From NCBI GenBank assembly GCA_027037025.1, contig JALWBS010000007.1, positions 1 to 5,311 of the forward strand: DNA of 5,311 nt. The letters run 5' to 3'. The notes under the pieces were generated by a model. It saw nothing but the letters and a program-made list of their open reading frames with translations, searched no databases and had not been told where the DNA came from. Of the stretch, positions 1 to 5,311 are shown piece by piece; the stretch's first letter is position 1, and the number at the start of each line of letters is the position of its first letter. A program made the position numbers and the translations under genes. Source of the stretch: Desulfurococcales archaeon. Lineage in GTDB: Archaea > Thermoproteota > Thermoprotei_A > Sulfolobales > Ignisphaeraceae.

Positions 1-56
1 CTCATATCACTACCCCCGCGTATACCATCATTCGCGATTTCTCGATTATGAGGCAG

Positions 57-74
57 AACTTATAAGTTTTATAC
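57..74 (-). promoter_or_regulatory. Putative archaeal promoter (BRE plus TATA) for a gene off the left edge
   Basis: Read on the minus strand this is GTATAAAACTTATAAGTT: an A-rich BRE-like stretch followed by CTTATAAG, a good archaeal TATA box. With the usual spacing of about 25 bases, transcription would begin near position 36-38. The core AACTTATAAGTT (57-68) is a perfect 12-base palindrome. It lies 35-50 bases after the rps7 stops, suggesting that the next leftward gene has its own promoter. No gene can be confirmed within the remaining bases: ATGATG at 26-31 opens only a nine-codon frame, and an ATG at 3-5 runs off the edge. Confidence 0.45.
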
Positions 75-109
75 GTTCGTGGGTAAAAGACTGTGATTCT
101 CTTCCTCTA

Positions 110-736
110 CTACCTCGAGCTAAGCGCTATTCGTTCAATCTCCTCCTTACGCTGGATCGCGTAGCTCTTCGGGTCGTTGTTAGCCGCTAGTATCAGTTCG
201 TCGGCTAAGCACTCCTCTATTGGTTTAAGGGATCTGAACGCGCAGAGGAACGCGCCCTCGGTTATGTGCCTAATGGCTAGGTCAACCCTTCTAAGAGGCG
301 ATACATCTACGGCCACGTGATACACTATACCTCCATACATGATCCTCGTAGTCTCCTCGCGAGGCGCTGCGTTCTCTATGGCTCTGACAAGCACCTGAAG
401 AGGATTCTCCTTCGTTCTCAGGTGTATGAGCTCGAACGCGTTCTTGACTATGTTGTACGCGAGATGCTTCTTACCGGTGTTCCTAGCCTTCCTCATCAAC
501 CTATTTATCAACCTCTCAACGATCGGCACCTCAGCTTTGCCAAAATGCCTCTTTTCGTGGCGTCCCCCAGTATGGGGTAGGAATACGGGTTTCAGCGATA
601 TGTACTTCTTCAGGCTAGGATCCTTAACCACAACTCCGCGGTAGCTCCACTTACCGAACAGCTTTATCTCATCGAGAGGCACCACAGCGTTCAACTCGTT
701 CTCTAGCTTCATCTGCGCTGAGGTGGATCCAGCCAT
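110..736 (-). CDS. rps7: Small subunit ribosomal protein uS7
   Basis: uS7 is a primary binder of the 3' major domain of 16S rRNA and organises the head of the 30S subunit near the E site. The 208-residue product has the normal archaeal length, with an N-terminal extension absent from bacterial S7 (about residues 1-55) followed by GGRHEKRHFGKAEVPIVERL (57-76), NPLQVLVRAIENAAPREE (111-128), the beta-hairpin TRIMYGGIVYHVAVDVSP (130-147), and the C-terminal ECLADELILAANNDPKSYAI (175-194) and KKEEIER-like end. The ATG is preceded by AGGTGATC, a near-perfect archaeal Shine-Dalgarno. The rps12-rps7 pair is conserved across bacteria and archaea. The gene ends with two TAG codons in tandem and appears to be the last gene of this operon, since a promoter-like element follows. 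Confidence 0.97.
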   Translation of the reverse strand: MAGSTSAQMKLENELNAVVPLDEIKLFGKWSYRGVVVKDPSLKKYISLKPVFLPHTGGRHEKRHFGKAEVPIVERLINRLMRKARNTGKKHLAYNIVKNAFELIHLRTKENPLQVLVRAIENAAPREETTRIMYGGIVYHVAVDVSPLRRVDLAIRHITEGAFLCAFRSLKPIEECLADELILAANNDPKSYAIQRKEEIERIALSSR

Positions 737-739
737 CTA

Positions 740-747
740 GATCACCT
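740..747 (-). promoter_or_regulatory. Ribosome binding site of rps7, containing the rps12 stop
   Basis: The minus strand reads AGGTGATC, complementary to the usual archaeal 16S rRNA 3' end (GATCACCT), three bases before the rps7 ATG. The TGA inside it is the rps12 stop codon, so a ribosome finishing uS12 ends on the uS7 binding site. This suggests translational coupling or reinitiation. Confidence 0.85.
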
Positions 748-1185
748 GAGAGGCTTCTGCTTCTTACCCTTGATCAACTCGGTTAGGGCTACGCCATTTA
801 CTAGCACTACCTTGTACCGAACGCCGGGTATGTCTCCCATCGACCTTCCTCTAGGCCCACCAATACCCACGATTATGACCTCGTCGTGCTCATCTATGAA
901 GTTCAGTCCACCGTCGTAAGGAACGAACGCCGTCACGACCTTACCGTTCTTGACTAGCTGAACCCTTACGCACTTCCTAACCCCGGCATTAGGCTGCCTA
1001 GCCTCGACACCCACTTTCTCCAGAACTATTCCCCTAGCCATGGGCGCTCCTTCCAGAGGATCGTACTTCTTCTTCAGACCTAGCATGCGTATTCTAAACT
1101 CTCTCTGGCTCCACCTAAACTTCAATCTTTTCCTTCGAAGCTTCCGCGCTGCGAATAGACCGTTAGGCGCTTTCTTACCCGGCAT
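742..1185 (-). CDS. rps12: Small subunit ribosomal protein uS12
   Basis: uS12 lies at the decoding centre of the 30S subunit and helps check codon-anticodon pairing. The 147-residue product has the archaeal N-terminal extension (FAARKLRRKRLKFRWSQR, residues 11-28), then KKKYDPLEGAPMARGIVLEK (38-57), the decoding loop QPNAGVRK (64-71), FIDEHDEV (96-103), GRSMGDIPGVRYKVV (113-127) and the C-terminal KGKKQKPLR. The ATG at 1185 was chosen over an in-frame GTG at 1203 because GGTGGT lies six bases upstream and the protein then begins MPGKK as in relatives. The loop reads PNAG, whereas PNSA is the near-universal form; this is supported by codons AAT GCC GGG at 982-990. Tyr90 stands where many archaea have Gly. 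It follows NusA after a 56-nt gap and precedes uS7 by 5 nt. Confidence 0.97.
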   Translation of the reverse strand: MPGKKAPNGLFAARKLRRKRLKFRWSQREFRIRMLGLKKKYDPLEGAPMARGIVLEKVGVEARQPNAGVRKCVRVQLVKNGKVVTAFVPYDGGLNFIDEHDEVIIVGIGGPRGRSMGDIPGVRYKVVLVNGVALTELIKGKKQKPLR

Positions 1186-1191
1186 GTTTTT

Positions 1192-1197
1192 ACCACC
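1192..1197 (-). promoter_or_regulatory. Ribosome binding site that sets the rps12 start
   Basis: The minus strand reads AAGGGTGGT followed by six bases (AAAAAC) and the ATG at 1185. Its spacing fits the ATG and not the in-frame GTG at 1203, which lies upstream of the motif, so this site decides the start. Confidence 0.75.
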
Positions 1198-1215
1198 CTT
1201 CACTAAGTGGCCATG

Positions 1216-1223
1216 CTTAAAAA
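1216..1223 (-). promoter_or_regulatory. Possible internal promoter (or T-rich stop signal) before rps12
   Basis: The 56-nt gap between the nusA stop and the rps12 ATG contains TTTTTAAG on the minus strand. As a TATA box it would place the transcription start near 1194-1197, giving a very short leader just overlapping the rps12 ribosome binding site. The BRE position (GATAGG) is not a strong match. The five-T run could instead act as a weak transcription end signal for the upstream genes. Confidence 0.25.
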
Positions 1224-1241
1224 CCTATCAACTAATCGTCT

Positions 1242-1721
1242 CTACACGATCACCACGTTATCGATGTCGAAGTATCTCTTCAGAACGATTCTAGCTTTCG
1301 CTACGTTCCTACCGTTCTTGCCTATGGCTATCCCCTTATCCTTGGGATCCACCATTACGTACAGAATCTTTCTGTTGGGGTGGGTAACAAGCTTCGCTCC
1401 TAGGACCCGTGCTGGCATGAATAAGTTCTTCACGAAATCCTCTAGGTTATCGGCCCACTCTATTATCTCTATGTTCTTACCTAGCAGCTTGCTGAGCTGC
1501 CTTACGTTGGAGCCTCTCCTACCCACTGCTTGTCCAAGCCTACCGGGATCCACTATGAAGAGTATGGCGTTCCTAGCTTCGTCGACTATGCAATCTTTTG
1601 GAGTAACCCCCGTAACGTCCTGGAACAACGTCATGTACCTAAGCTCCTCCATGGTGAGCTTAACATCCATCTTAGGCTTTATTTCACTCGTTCTACTGGG
1701 TAAAGCCAAACCACTTCTCAC
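1242..1721 (-). CDS. nusA: NusA-like transcription factor with two KH domains
   Basis: Archaeal NusA homologue made only of two KH RNA-binding domains; it lacks the polymerase-binding N-terminal domain and S1 domain of bacterial NusA. It is thought to act in transcription elongation or termination by binding RNA. Both KH GxxG loops are visible: GRRG at residues 67-70 and GKNG at 134-137, the latter within VDPKDKGIAIGKNGRN. The family-like region begins at about KLTMEELRYM (residues 21-30); the protein ends VVIV then TAG. The longest reading starts at a GTG overlapping the L30e stop by 4 nt and gives 159 residues. Two shorter choices exist: TTG at 1709 (155 residues, best-spaced Shine-Dalgarno) and ATG at 1670 (142 residues, closest to the usual family length but with no clear Shine-Dalgarno). 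The extra N-terminal residues look unconserved, so the start is uncertain while the identity is firm. Confidence 0.93.
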   Translation of the reverse strand: MRSGLALPSRTSEIKPKMDVKLTMEELRYMTLFQDVTGVTPKDCIVDEARNAILFIVDPGRLGQAVGRRGSNVRQLSKLLGKNIEIIEWADNLEDFVKNLFMPARVLGAKLVTHPNRKILYVMVDPKDKGIAIGKNGRNVAKARIVLKRYFDIDNVVIV

Positions 1722-1722
1722 C
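1717..1722 (-). promoter_or_regulatory. Candidate ribosome binding site for nusA, spanning the rpl30e stop
   Basis: GGTGAG on the minus strand contains the L30e TGA stop and is followed after seven bases by TTG at 1709, in the nusA frame. If used, nusA begins at that TTG rather than at the GTG (1721) lying within the motif. A second GGTGA at 1725-1729 lies only three bases ahead of the GTG, which is tight spacing. Confidence 0.4.
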
Positions 1723-2044
1723 CTTCACCGCTTTTAGCGTATGCGAGTAGCAGGTCTAGAGGTACTTGACCGCTATCTAATACGCCGAGCATAGCGACTG
1801 AAAAAGGTTTCCCTATGACTGTGCCCAGCTCCGTATTAGTTCCGGGGAAGATTATTATCGGTATGTTTGATAACCTAGCGTAGTACTCAAGATCCTCTCT
1901 GAGATGCGTGGGTAGGTTAGAGGCTCTCACCACGACCTTTACCTTACCTAGCTTAACGTACTTCAAGGTCTTTCTAGAGCCTATCACCACCTGACCCGTT
2001 GCAACAACCCTTCTCAGCACAATGTCGAGTGGGGGTAGCGCCAT
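1718..2044 (-). CDS. rpl30e: Large subunit ribosomal protein eL30 (L30e)
   Basis: A 108-residue member of the L7Ae/L30e/S12e/Gadd45 family, which as a group binds kink-turn RNA. It is found in archaea and eukaryotes, not bacteria, and its gene usually lies between A'' and NusA in archaea, as here. Seen features are an N-terminal helix followed by TGQVVIGSRKTLKYV (residues 16-30), the strand KVKVVVRASNLP (34-45), IPIIIFPGTNTELGTVIGKP (61-80), which includes the RNA-binding face, and a C-terminal hydrophobic stretch. The ATG start is well supported by AGGTGA at 2051-2056, six bases upstream. The gap to the preceding A'' stop is 23 nt, and its TGA stop overlaps the longest NusA reading by 4 nt. 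The length is normal for the family. Confidence 0.95.
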   Translation of the reverse strand: MALPPLDIVLRRVVATGQVVIGSRKTLKYVKLGKVKVVVRASNLPTHLREDLEYYARLSNIPIIIFPGTNTELGTVIGKPFSVAMLGVLDSGQVPLDLLLAYAKSGEG

Positions 2045-2050
2045 CGTCGT

Positions 2051-2056
2051 TCACCT
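2051..2056 (-). promoter_or_regulatory. Ribosome binding site of rpl30e
   Basis: AGGTGA on the minus strand, six bases before the rpl30e ATG, matches the archaeal Shine-Dalgarno. It lies in the 23-nt gap after the A'' stop codon. Confidence 0.8.
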
Positions 2057-2067
2057 ACACTACCACG

Positions 2068-3252
2068 CTACTCTGCATGGGGATTATAAACGAGTTTGAC
2101 CTTCGAGGTTCCCACGGGTATGTAGCTACCCACTATAACGCTCTCCGCCGTACCCCACAACCTATCCACCTCTCCTCGTACCGCAGCATCAACTAGGTTT
2201 TTGACGGTGACTTCGAACGCTGCTCTAGCTAGAGGACTGTCCTTCTCCCCCGCTATCCCATGCCTACCTATCTGCTTAACCGTGCCACTCCTAGTCATCA
2301 TGTCGGCTACGAGCATTACGTGCCTTATATCCACGTCGAGACCCTGTTCCTCTAGCACATCCATGATCTCCTCTATTAGGAGCGATCTAGCTGCCTCTAT
2401 CCCAAGCACCTCCTCGACCTCCTTCACGTTGTTAGTCCTAATCCTTCTGTAATCCACGCCGGGAATGTTCATGACCTCGGCTAGGTTGCTGCCTTCGCAC
2501 ACCAACACGTATTCGTTCTCCCTCTTCTGTATTATGACCTTGTTTATCCCCTTAACACCCTTGATCTTTATCCGCAGAATCCTATCCCTAAGCCTCTCTA
2601 TCTTAGACGGGTCTATACCTTCCGCGAATTCTATGATTATCTCGTAGGGGTTCTGCTCATTGACTCGCACCCGCGCTCTTCTAGACTTAAGCCTTTCCAG
2701 AGCCTTCCTAACCTCGTCTACAGTTAGACCCTTGTCCTCGAGCATCTCAGGATCCAGCTCTATTATCACAGCGTTGCTGAACACATCTATGTCAACTCTA
2801 CGCGCAACGTTCTCGACCTTGGTCATCTCTATCAACCTTGCTATCTCCTTAGCTTTACTCTCGTCCCTGTTGTAAGGCTCTACTAGGTACACGTACATCA
2901 AGGGCGTTGACGGAGTCTTCTTAGCATCTACAAGCTCTATCAGCCTGGGTAGGCCAAGCGTAACGTTGAGCTCTCTAACCCCTGCGTAGTGGAACGTTCT
3001 TAGCGTCATCTGCGTACTGGGCTCTCCAATACTTTGGGCAGCAACCGTACCCACGGGCTCTCCGGGATCCACAGCGTTGTTGTAGTACTCTTCGAGAACC
3101 ATCTCGATAACCTTGGAAACCTCCTCGTCGCTCAGCTTGTCTAAGTATTTAGCGAGGGTCTCCACGGTATCCATCACTATCTTCGGAGGTACCTTACCTT
3201 CCAGCTTCTCTCGCACTAACTTCTCAAGCTCTTCCCTCTTCACAGTCTCCAC
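2068..3252 (-). CDS. rpoA2: DNA-directed RNA polymerase subunit A''
   Basis: C-terminal third of the archaeal largest subunit, encoded separately. At 394 residues it has the usual length. Residues 63-91 carry PGEPVGTVAAQSIGEPST and QMTLRTFHYAG, the trigger-loop region; by alignment with yeast Rpb1, H88 corresponds to catalytic H1085 and L84 to L1081. Near residues 307-350 lies the conserved C-terminal block with MMTRSGTVKQIGRHGIAGEK and DSPLARAAFE, followed by a short tail ending in NPHAE and a TAG stop. The start is a GTG. The longest reading overlaps the A' gene by 13 nt; a second GTG at 3243, three codons on, would give a 4-nt GTGA overlap with the A' stop and has GGGTGGAG just upstream. 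Either start leaves the conserved protein intact. The overlap suggests translational coupling, consistent with equal subunit need. Family identification is certain; the exact start is not. Confidence 0.97.
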   Translation of the reverse strand: METVKREELEKLVREKLEGKVPPKIVMDTVETLAKYLDKLSDEEVSKVIEMVLEEYYNNAVDPGEPVGTVAAQSIGEPSTQMTLRTFHYAGVRELNVTLGLPRLIELVDAKKTPSTPLMYVYLVEPYNRDESKAKEIARLIEMTKVENVARRVDIDVFSNAVIIELDPEMLEDKGLTVDEVRKALERLKSRRARVRVNEQNPYEIIIEFAEGIDPSKIERLRDRILRIKIKGVKGINKVIIQKRENEYVLVCEGSNLAEVMNIPGVDYRRIRTNNVKEVEEVLGIEAARSLLIEEIMDVLEEQGLDVDIRHVMLVADMMTRSGTVKQIGRHGIAGEKDSPLARAAFEVTVKNLVDAAVRGEVDRLWGTAESVIVGSYIPVGTSKVKLVYNPHAE

Positions 3253-5311
3253 CCAGCAACCCTCTCAACTATCCTCTCCACGTTAACAGCTTTCTGATGA
3301 GCGGCTTTCATAGGATCAACACCGTCTTCTCCGTATAGGAACTGCACTATGCTCCCATCAGCGCTTCTCACGGTACCATCGTACTCCACGTAGAGGTCCT
3401 GGAGAGCGTTTATCAGCCTACGCTGCATGTAACCGCTCTGCGACGTTCTGACAGCCGTATCCACCAACCCCTCTCTACCACCCGCAGCGTGGAAGAACAT
3501 CTCTGTTGGTGAGAGACCGCTGTAGAAGCTGTTGACTACGAAACCTCTTGCCAGTGGCCCAAGATCATCTCTTTCGAAGTGGGGTAACGCTCGACCCATG
3601 TATCCTCTCCACAGCCTCTCACCTCTAACGGTCATCTGCCCTAGAGCCGCAGCCATCTGAGTTAGGTTCAGTATGTTGCCCCTAGCACCGGTCCTAGCCA
3701 TAACGAAGGCGTAGTTGAACGGATCTAAGTACTTAGCAGCTTCTTCACCCGCACGGTCTCTAGCCTCAGCTAGGATCTCCAGTATCTTTATCTCCAAAGT
3801 CTCTTCAGGTGTTCTAGCTGGTAACAACTCTAGCTTGCCCTCCATGTACTGCTTTACGAGTTCTCTCACCTTCTCGAAGGCTTCCTTAATGATTTTCTCT
3901 ATCCCTTCTTTAGCCTCTGGCGGTATGGCGACGTCGTCCAACCTCATTGTAAAGCCTCGCTTCTCGAGAACTCTGACGAACATTCTGAAGAGGTGATCCA
4001 TGAATTCCTTGGCGTATTCCACGCCGTACTCCTTAGTCAACCAATGCAGTAGGTTCTCGCACTGCTCAGCACCGATGGACTTCTTATCGAGTACTCCGAG
4101 GAGGAGCTTACCCTTCCTAACAACTACGTACGAATCCCAGAAGCACTCGACGTCTTCGCACTTCAGGTGCCCAGCCGAGATGTTTGCCCTACCGTGGTAG
4201 TTGAAGTCCTCGGGTAGGAACAGGCTCACCACTTGTTTGCCGGTCCACAGCTCCTTGGGCGATAGAATTGCGGGCTCGGGTATGGGACCAACGTACTTCG
4301 CGGCAGCGAGCAGATCTATCACGTCTTCGCGTGTCAACAACGTTGCCTTGCTCGTCAATATGTATGCACCGCTTATGTAGTCCTGGATGGCGCCTATGAT
4401 CATCCCTCCGTACCTAGGCGTTAGAATGTGGTTCTGAACAAGGGTTAGCTCCCTCGCTTCCGCACGTGCCTCCTCGGTTTGCGGTACATGCAAGTTCATC
4501 TCGTCTCCATCGAAGTCCGCGTTGTATGGCGGACACACCGCTAAGTGAAGCCTAAACGTTTTGCCAGGCAGTACTCTCACTACGTGTCCCATCATCGACA
4601 TCCTGTGCAGCGATGGCTGCCTGTTGAACAGCACTATGTCTCCATCCTTCAAGTGCCTCTCCACAATCCATCCCGGAGCTAAGGATTCGGCAAGGCTCTT
4701 GAGGTCCTTGACGTACCTAAGGTCTATCCTCGTACCATCGGGCTTTATGACGTAGTTAGCTCCAGGCCACTTGTAAGGCCCGTTGAGCACGTACTTCCTA
4801 AGCTCGTCGATGTTCCACGGAGTCACTCTCTCTGGAACTGTGAGAACCCTAGCTATGTCGAGCGGCACGCCAACCTCGTTGATGCTTATGTAGGGATCTG
4901 GCGATATCACCGTTCGCGCTGAGAAATCTACCCTTTTACCCGATAAGTTCCCTCTGAACCTACCTTCCTTACCCTTCAACCTCTGTGCCAGCGTCTTTAA
5001 AGGTCTTCCGGATCGATGCTTAGCCGGGGGTATGCCCGGAACCTCGTTATCTAGGTACGTGGTGACGTGGTACTGTAGGAGCTCCCACAGATCCTCGATT
5101 ATGATCTGCGGAGCTCCCGCAGCTATATGCTCCCTAAGCCTCTCGTTCACCCTAACGATATCCACGAGCTTATGCGTCAAATCATCTTCGGATCGAATAC
5201 CCGTCTCCACCAATATGCTGGGTCTCACCGTGGTCGGAGGTACGGGTAGCACGGTGAAGATCATCCACTCGGGACGCGCATCCCTTGGGTCGAACCCTAT
5301 GAGCTCCAGAT
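3240..5311 (-). CDS. rpoA1: DNA-directed RNA polymerase subunit A' (5' end outside window)
   Basis: Largest catalytic fragment of archaeal RNA polymerase, matching the N-terminal two thirds of bacterial beta' or eukaryotic Rpb1. The frame stays open to the right edge: the codons before the first in-window ATG (5264) read LELIGFDPRDARPEW, a conserved polymerase stretch, so that ATG is internal. About 689 residues are visible; against a usual length near 880, roughly 190 N-terminal residues (clamp and its zinc site) are missing. Seen motifs in order are NRQPSLHRMSMMGH (about 4582-4630), the metal-binding NADFDGDEMN (4494-4523) whose three aspartates hold the catalytic magnesium, MARTGARGN, and the bridge-helix region with GLSPTEMFFHAAGGREGL and AVRTSQSGYMQRRL (about 3418-3520). 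It ends in GWRL then TGA, the normal A' terminus before the split. It overlaps the start of the A'' gene, with which its product forms the active centre. Identification is certain. Confidence 0.98.
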   Translation of the reverse strand, partial: LELIGFDPRDARPEWMIFTVLPVPPTTVRPSILVETGIRSEDDLTHKLVDIVRVNERLREHIAAGAPQIIIEDLWELLQYHVTTYLDNEVPGIPPAKHRSGRPLKTLAQRLKGKEGRFRGNLSGKRVDFSARTVISPDPYISINEVGVPLDIARVLTVPERVTPWNIDELRKYVLNGPYKWPGANYVIKPDGTRIDLRYVKDLKSLAESLAPGWIVERHLKDGDIVLFNRQPSLHRMSMMGHVVRVLPGKTFRLHLAVCPPYNADFDGDEMNLHVPQTEEARAEARELTLVQNHILTPRYGGMIIGAIQDYISGAYILTSKATLLTREDVIDLLAAAKYVGPIPEPAILSPKELWTGKQVVSLFLPEDFNYHGRANISAGHLKCEDVECFWDSYVVVRKGKLLLGVLDKKSIGAEQCENLLHWLTKEYGVEYAKEFMDHLFRMFVRVLEKRGFTMRLDDVAIPPEAKEGIEKIIKEAFEKVRELVKQYMEGKLELLPARTPEETLEIKILEILAEARDRAGEEAAKYLDPFNYAFVMARTGARGNILNLTQMAAALGQMTVRGERLWRGYMGRALPHFERDDLGPLARGFVVNSFYSGLSPTEMFFHAAGGREGLVDTAVRTSQSGYMQRRLINALQDLYVEYDGTVRSADGSIVQFLYGEDGVDPMKAAHQKAVNVERIVERVAGWRL
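3247..3254 (-). promoter_or_regulatory. Candidate ribosome binding site for rpoA2 inside the A' coding end
   Basis: GGGTGGAG on the minus strand lies three bases before the second in-frame GTG (3243). It overlaps the first GTG (3252), so it supports the shorter A'' start with a 4-nt GTGA overlap. The match to the archaeal consensus is only partial, and AGAGGG farther upstream could serve the first GTG. Confidence 0.35.

Noticed and set aside
1..19. tRNA 5' end beginning GCGGGGGTA on the minus strand
   Set aside because: Position 8 T and 9 A fit, but the expected A14 is absent and the gene would lie outside the window, so it cannot be supported.
81..90. Transcription terminator after rps7
   Set aside because: The minus strand has only TCTTTTACCC, a four-T run with no stem. 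Archaea can stop at short T runs, but this is too weak to call.
1201..1203. GTG at 1203 as the rps12 start
   Set aside because: It would add six residues (MKGGKN) encoded by the Shine-Dalgarno itself; the ATG at 1185 has correct spacing and gives the family-like MPGKK start.
1484..1500. Inverted repeat GCAGCT / AGCTGC with a five-base loop
   Set aside because: It lies inside nusA where it encodes part of the conserved QLSKLLG region, and six-base arms are expected by chance in a window of this size.
1207..1737. Long plus-strand frame of 176 codons opposite nusA
   Set aside because: It lies almost exactly antisense to the well-supported nusA gene, its translation is low in complexity with many Ser/Leu residues, and it resembles no family. 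It is a codon-usage shadow, as are the shorter plus-strand frames opposite rps7, rps12, rpoA2 and rpoA1.
5262..5264. ATG at 5264 as the start of subunit A'
   Set aside because: The frame continues upstream to the window edge through conserved polymerase sequence (IGFDPRDARPEWM), so this is an internal methionine.
1..5311. Mobile element, CRISPR array or novel gene system
   Set aside because: The whole window is filled by six conserved housekeeping genes in their standard archaeal order; no direct repeats, transposase, integrase or unexplained coding stretch was seen.

Overview
This window is a stretch of the conserved archaeal RNA polymerase / ribosomal protein operon, with every gene on the minus strand. 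In transcription order (right to left) it holds RNA polymerase subunit A' (5' end lies beyond the right edge), subunit A'', ribosomal protein eL30 (L30e), the short archaeal NusA-like protein, uS12 and uS7. The left 109 bases are a short intergenic spacer.

The organism is an archaeon, most likely a thermophilic member of the Crenarchaeota (Thermoproteota), perhaps near the Desulfurococcales. The evidence is the split largest subunit (separate A' and A'' genes, unlike the fused gene of Thaumarchaeota), the gene order A'-A''-L30e-NusA-S12-S7, crenarchaeal-looking sequence in all six proteins, frequent AGG/AGA arginine codons, and Shine-Dalgarno motifs of the AGGTGATC type. No genus can be named from the sequence alone.

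The genes are tightly packed. A' and A'' overlap by 13 nt (or by 4 nt at an alternative start). A'' and L30e are 23 nt apart. L30e and NusA overlap by 4 nt at the longest NusA reading. NusA and S12 are separated by the only sizeable internal gap (56 nt). The S12 stop codon sits inside the Shine-Dalgarno sequence of S7. After S7 come tandem stop codons and a palindromic AT-rich element that looks like the promoter of a further leftward gene beginning at or beyond the window edge.

Functionally the operon couples transcription (catalytic polymerase subunits and a KH-domain NusA homologue) with translation (decoding-site protein uS12, 30S head protein uS7, and eL30). Nothing here looks like a mobile element, CRISPR array, defence system or novel gene cassette. 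The points worth checking are an unusual PNAG loop in uS12 where the near-universal PNSA decoding loop is expected, uncertain non-ATG starts for A'' and NusA, a possible internal promoter ahead of S12, and the palindromic TATA element at the left end.
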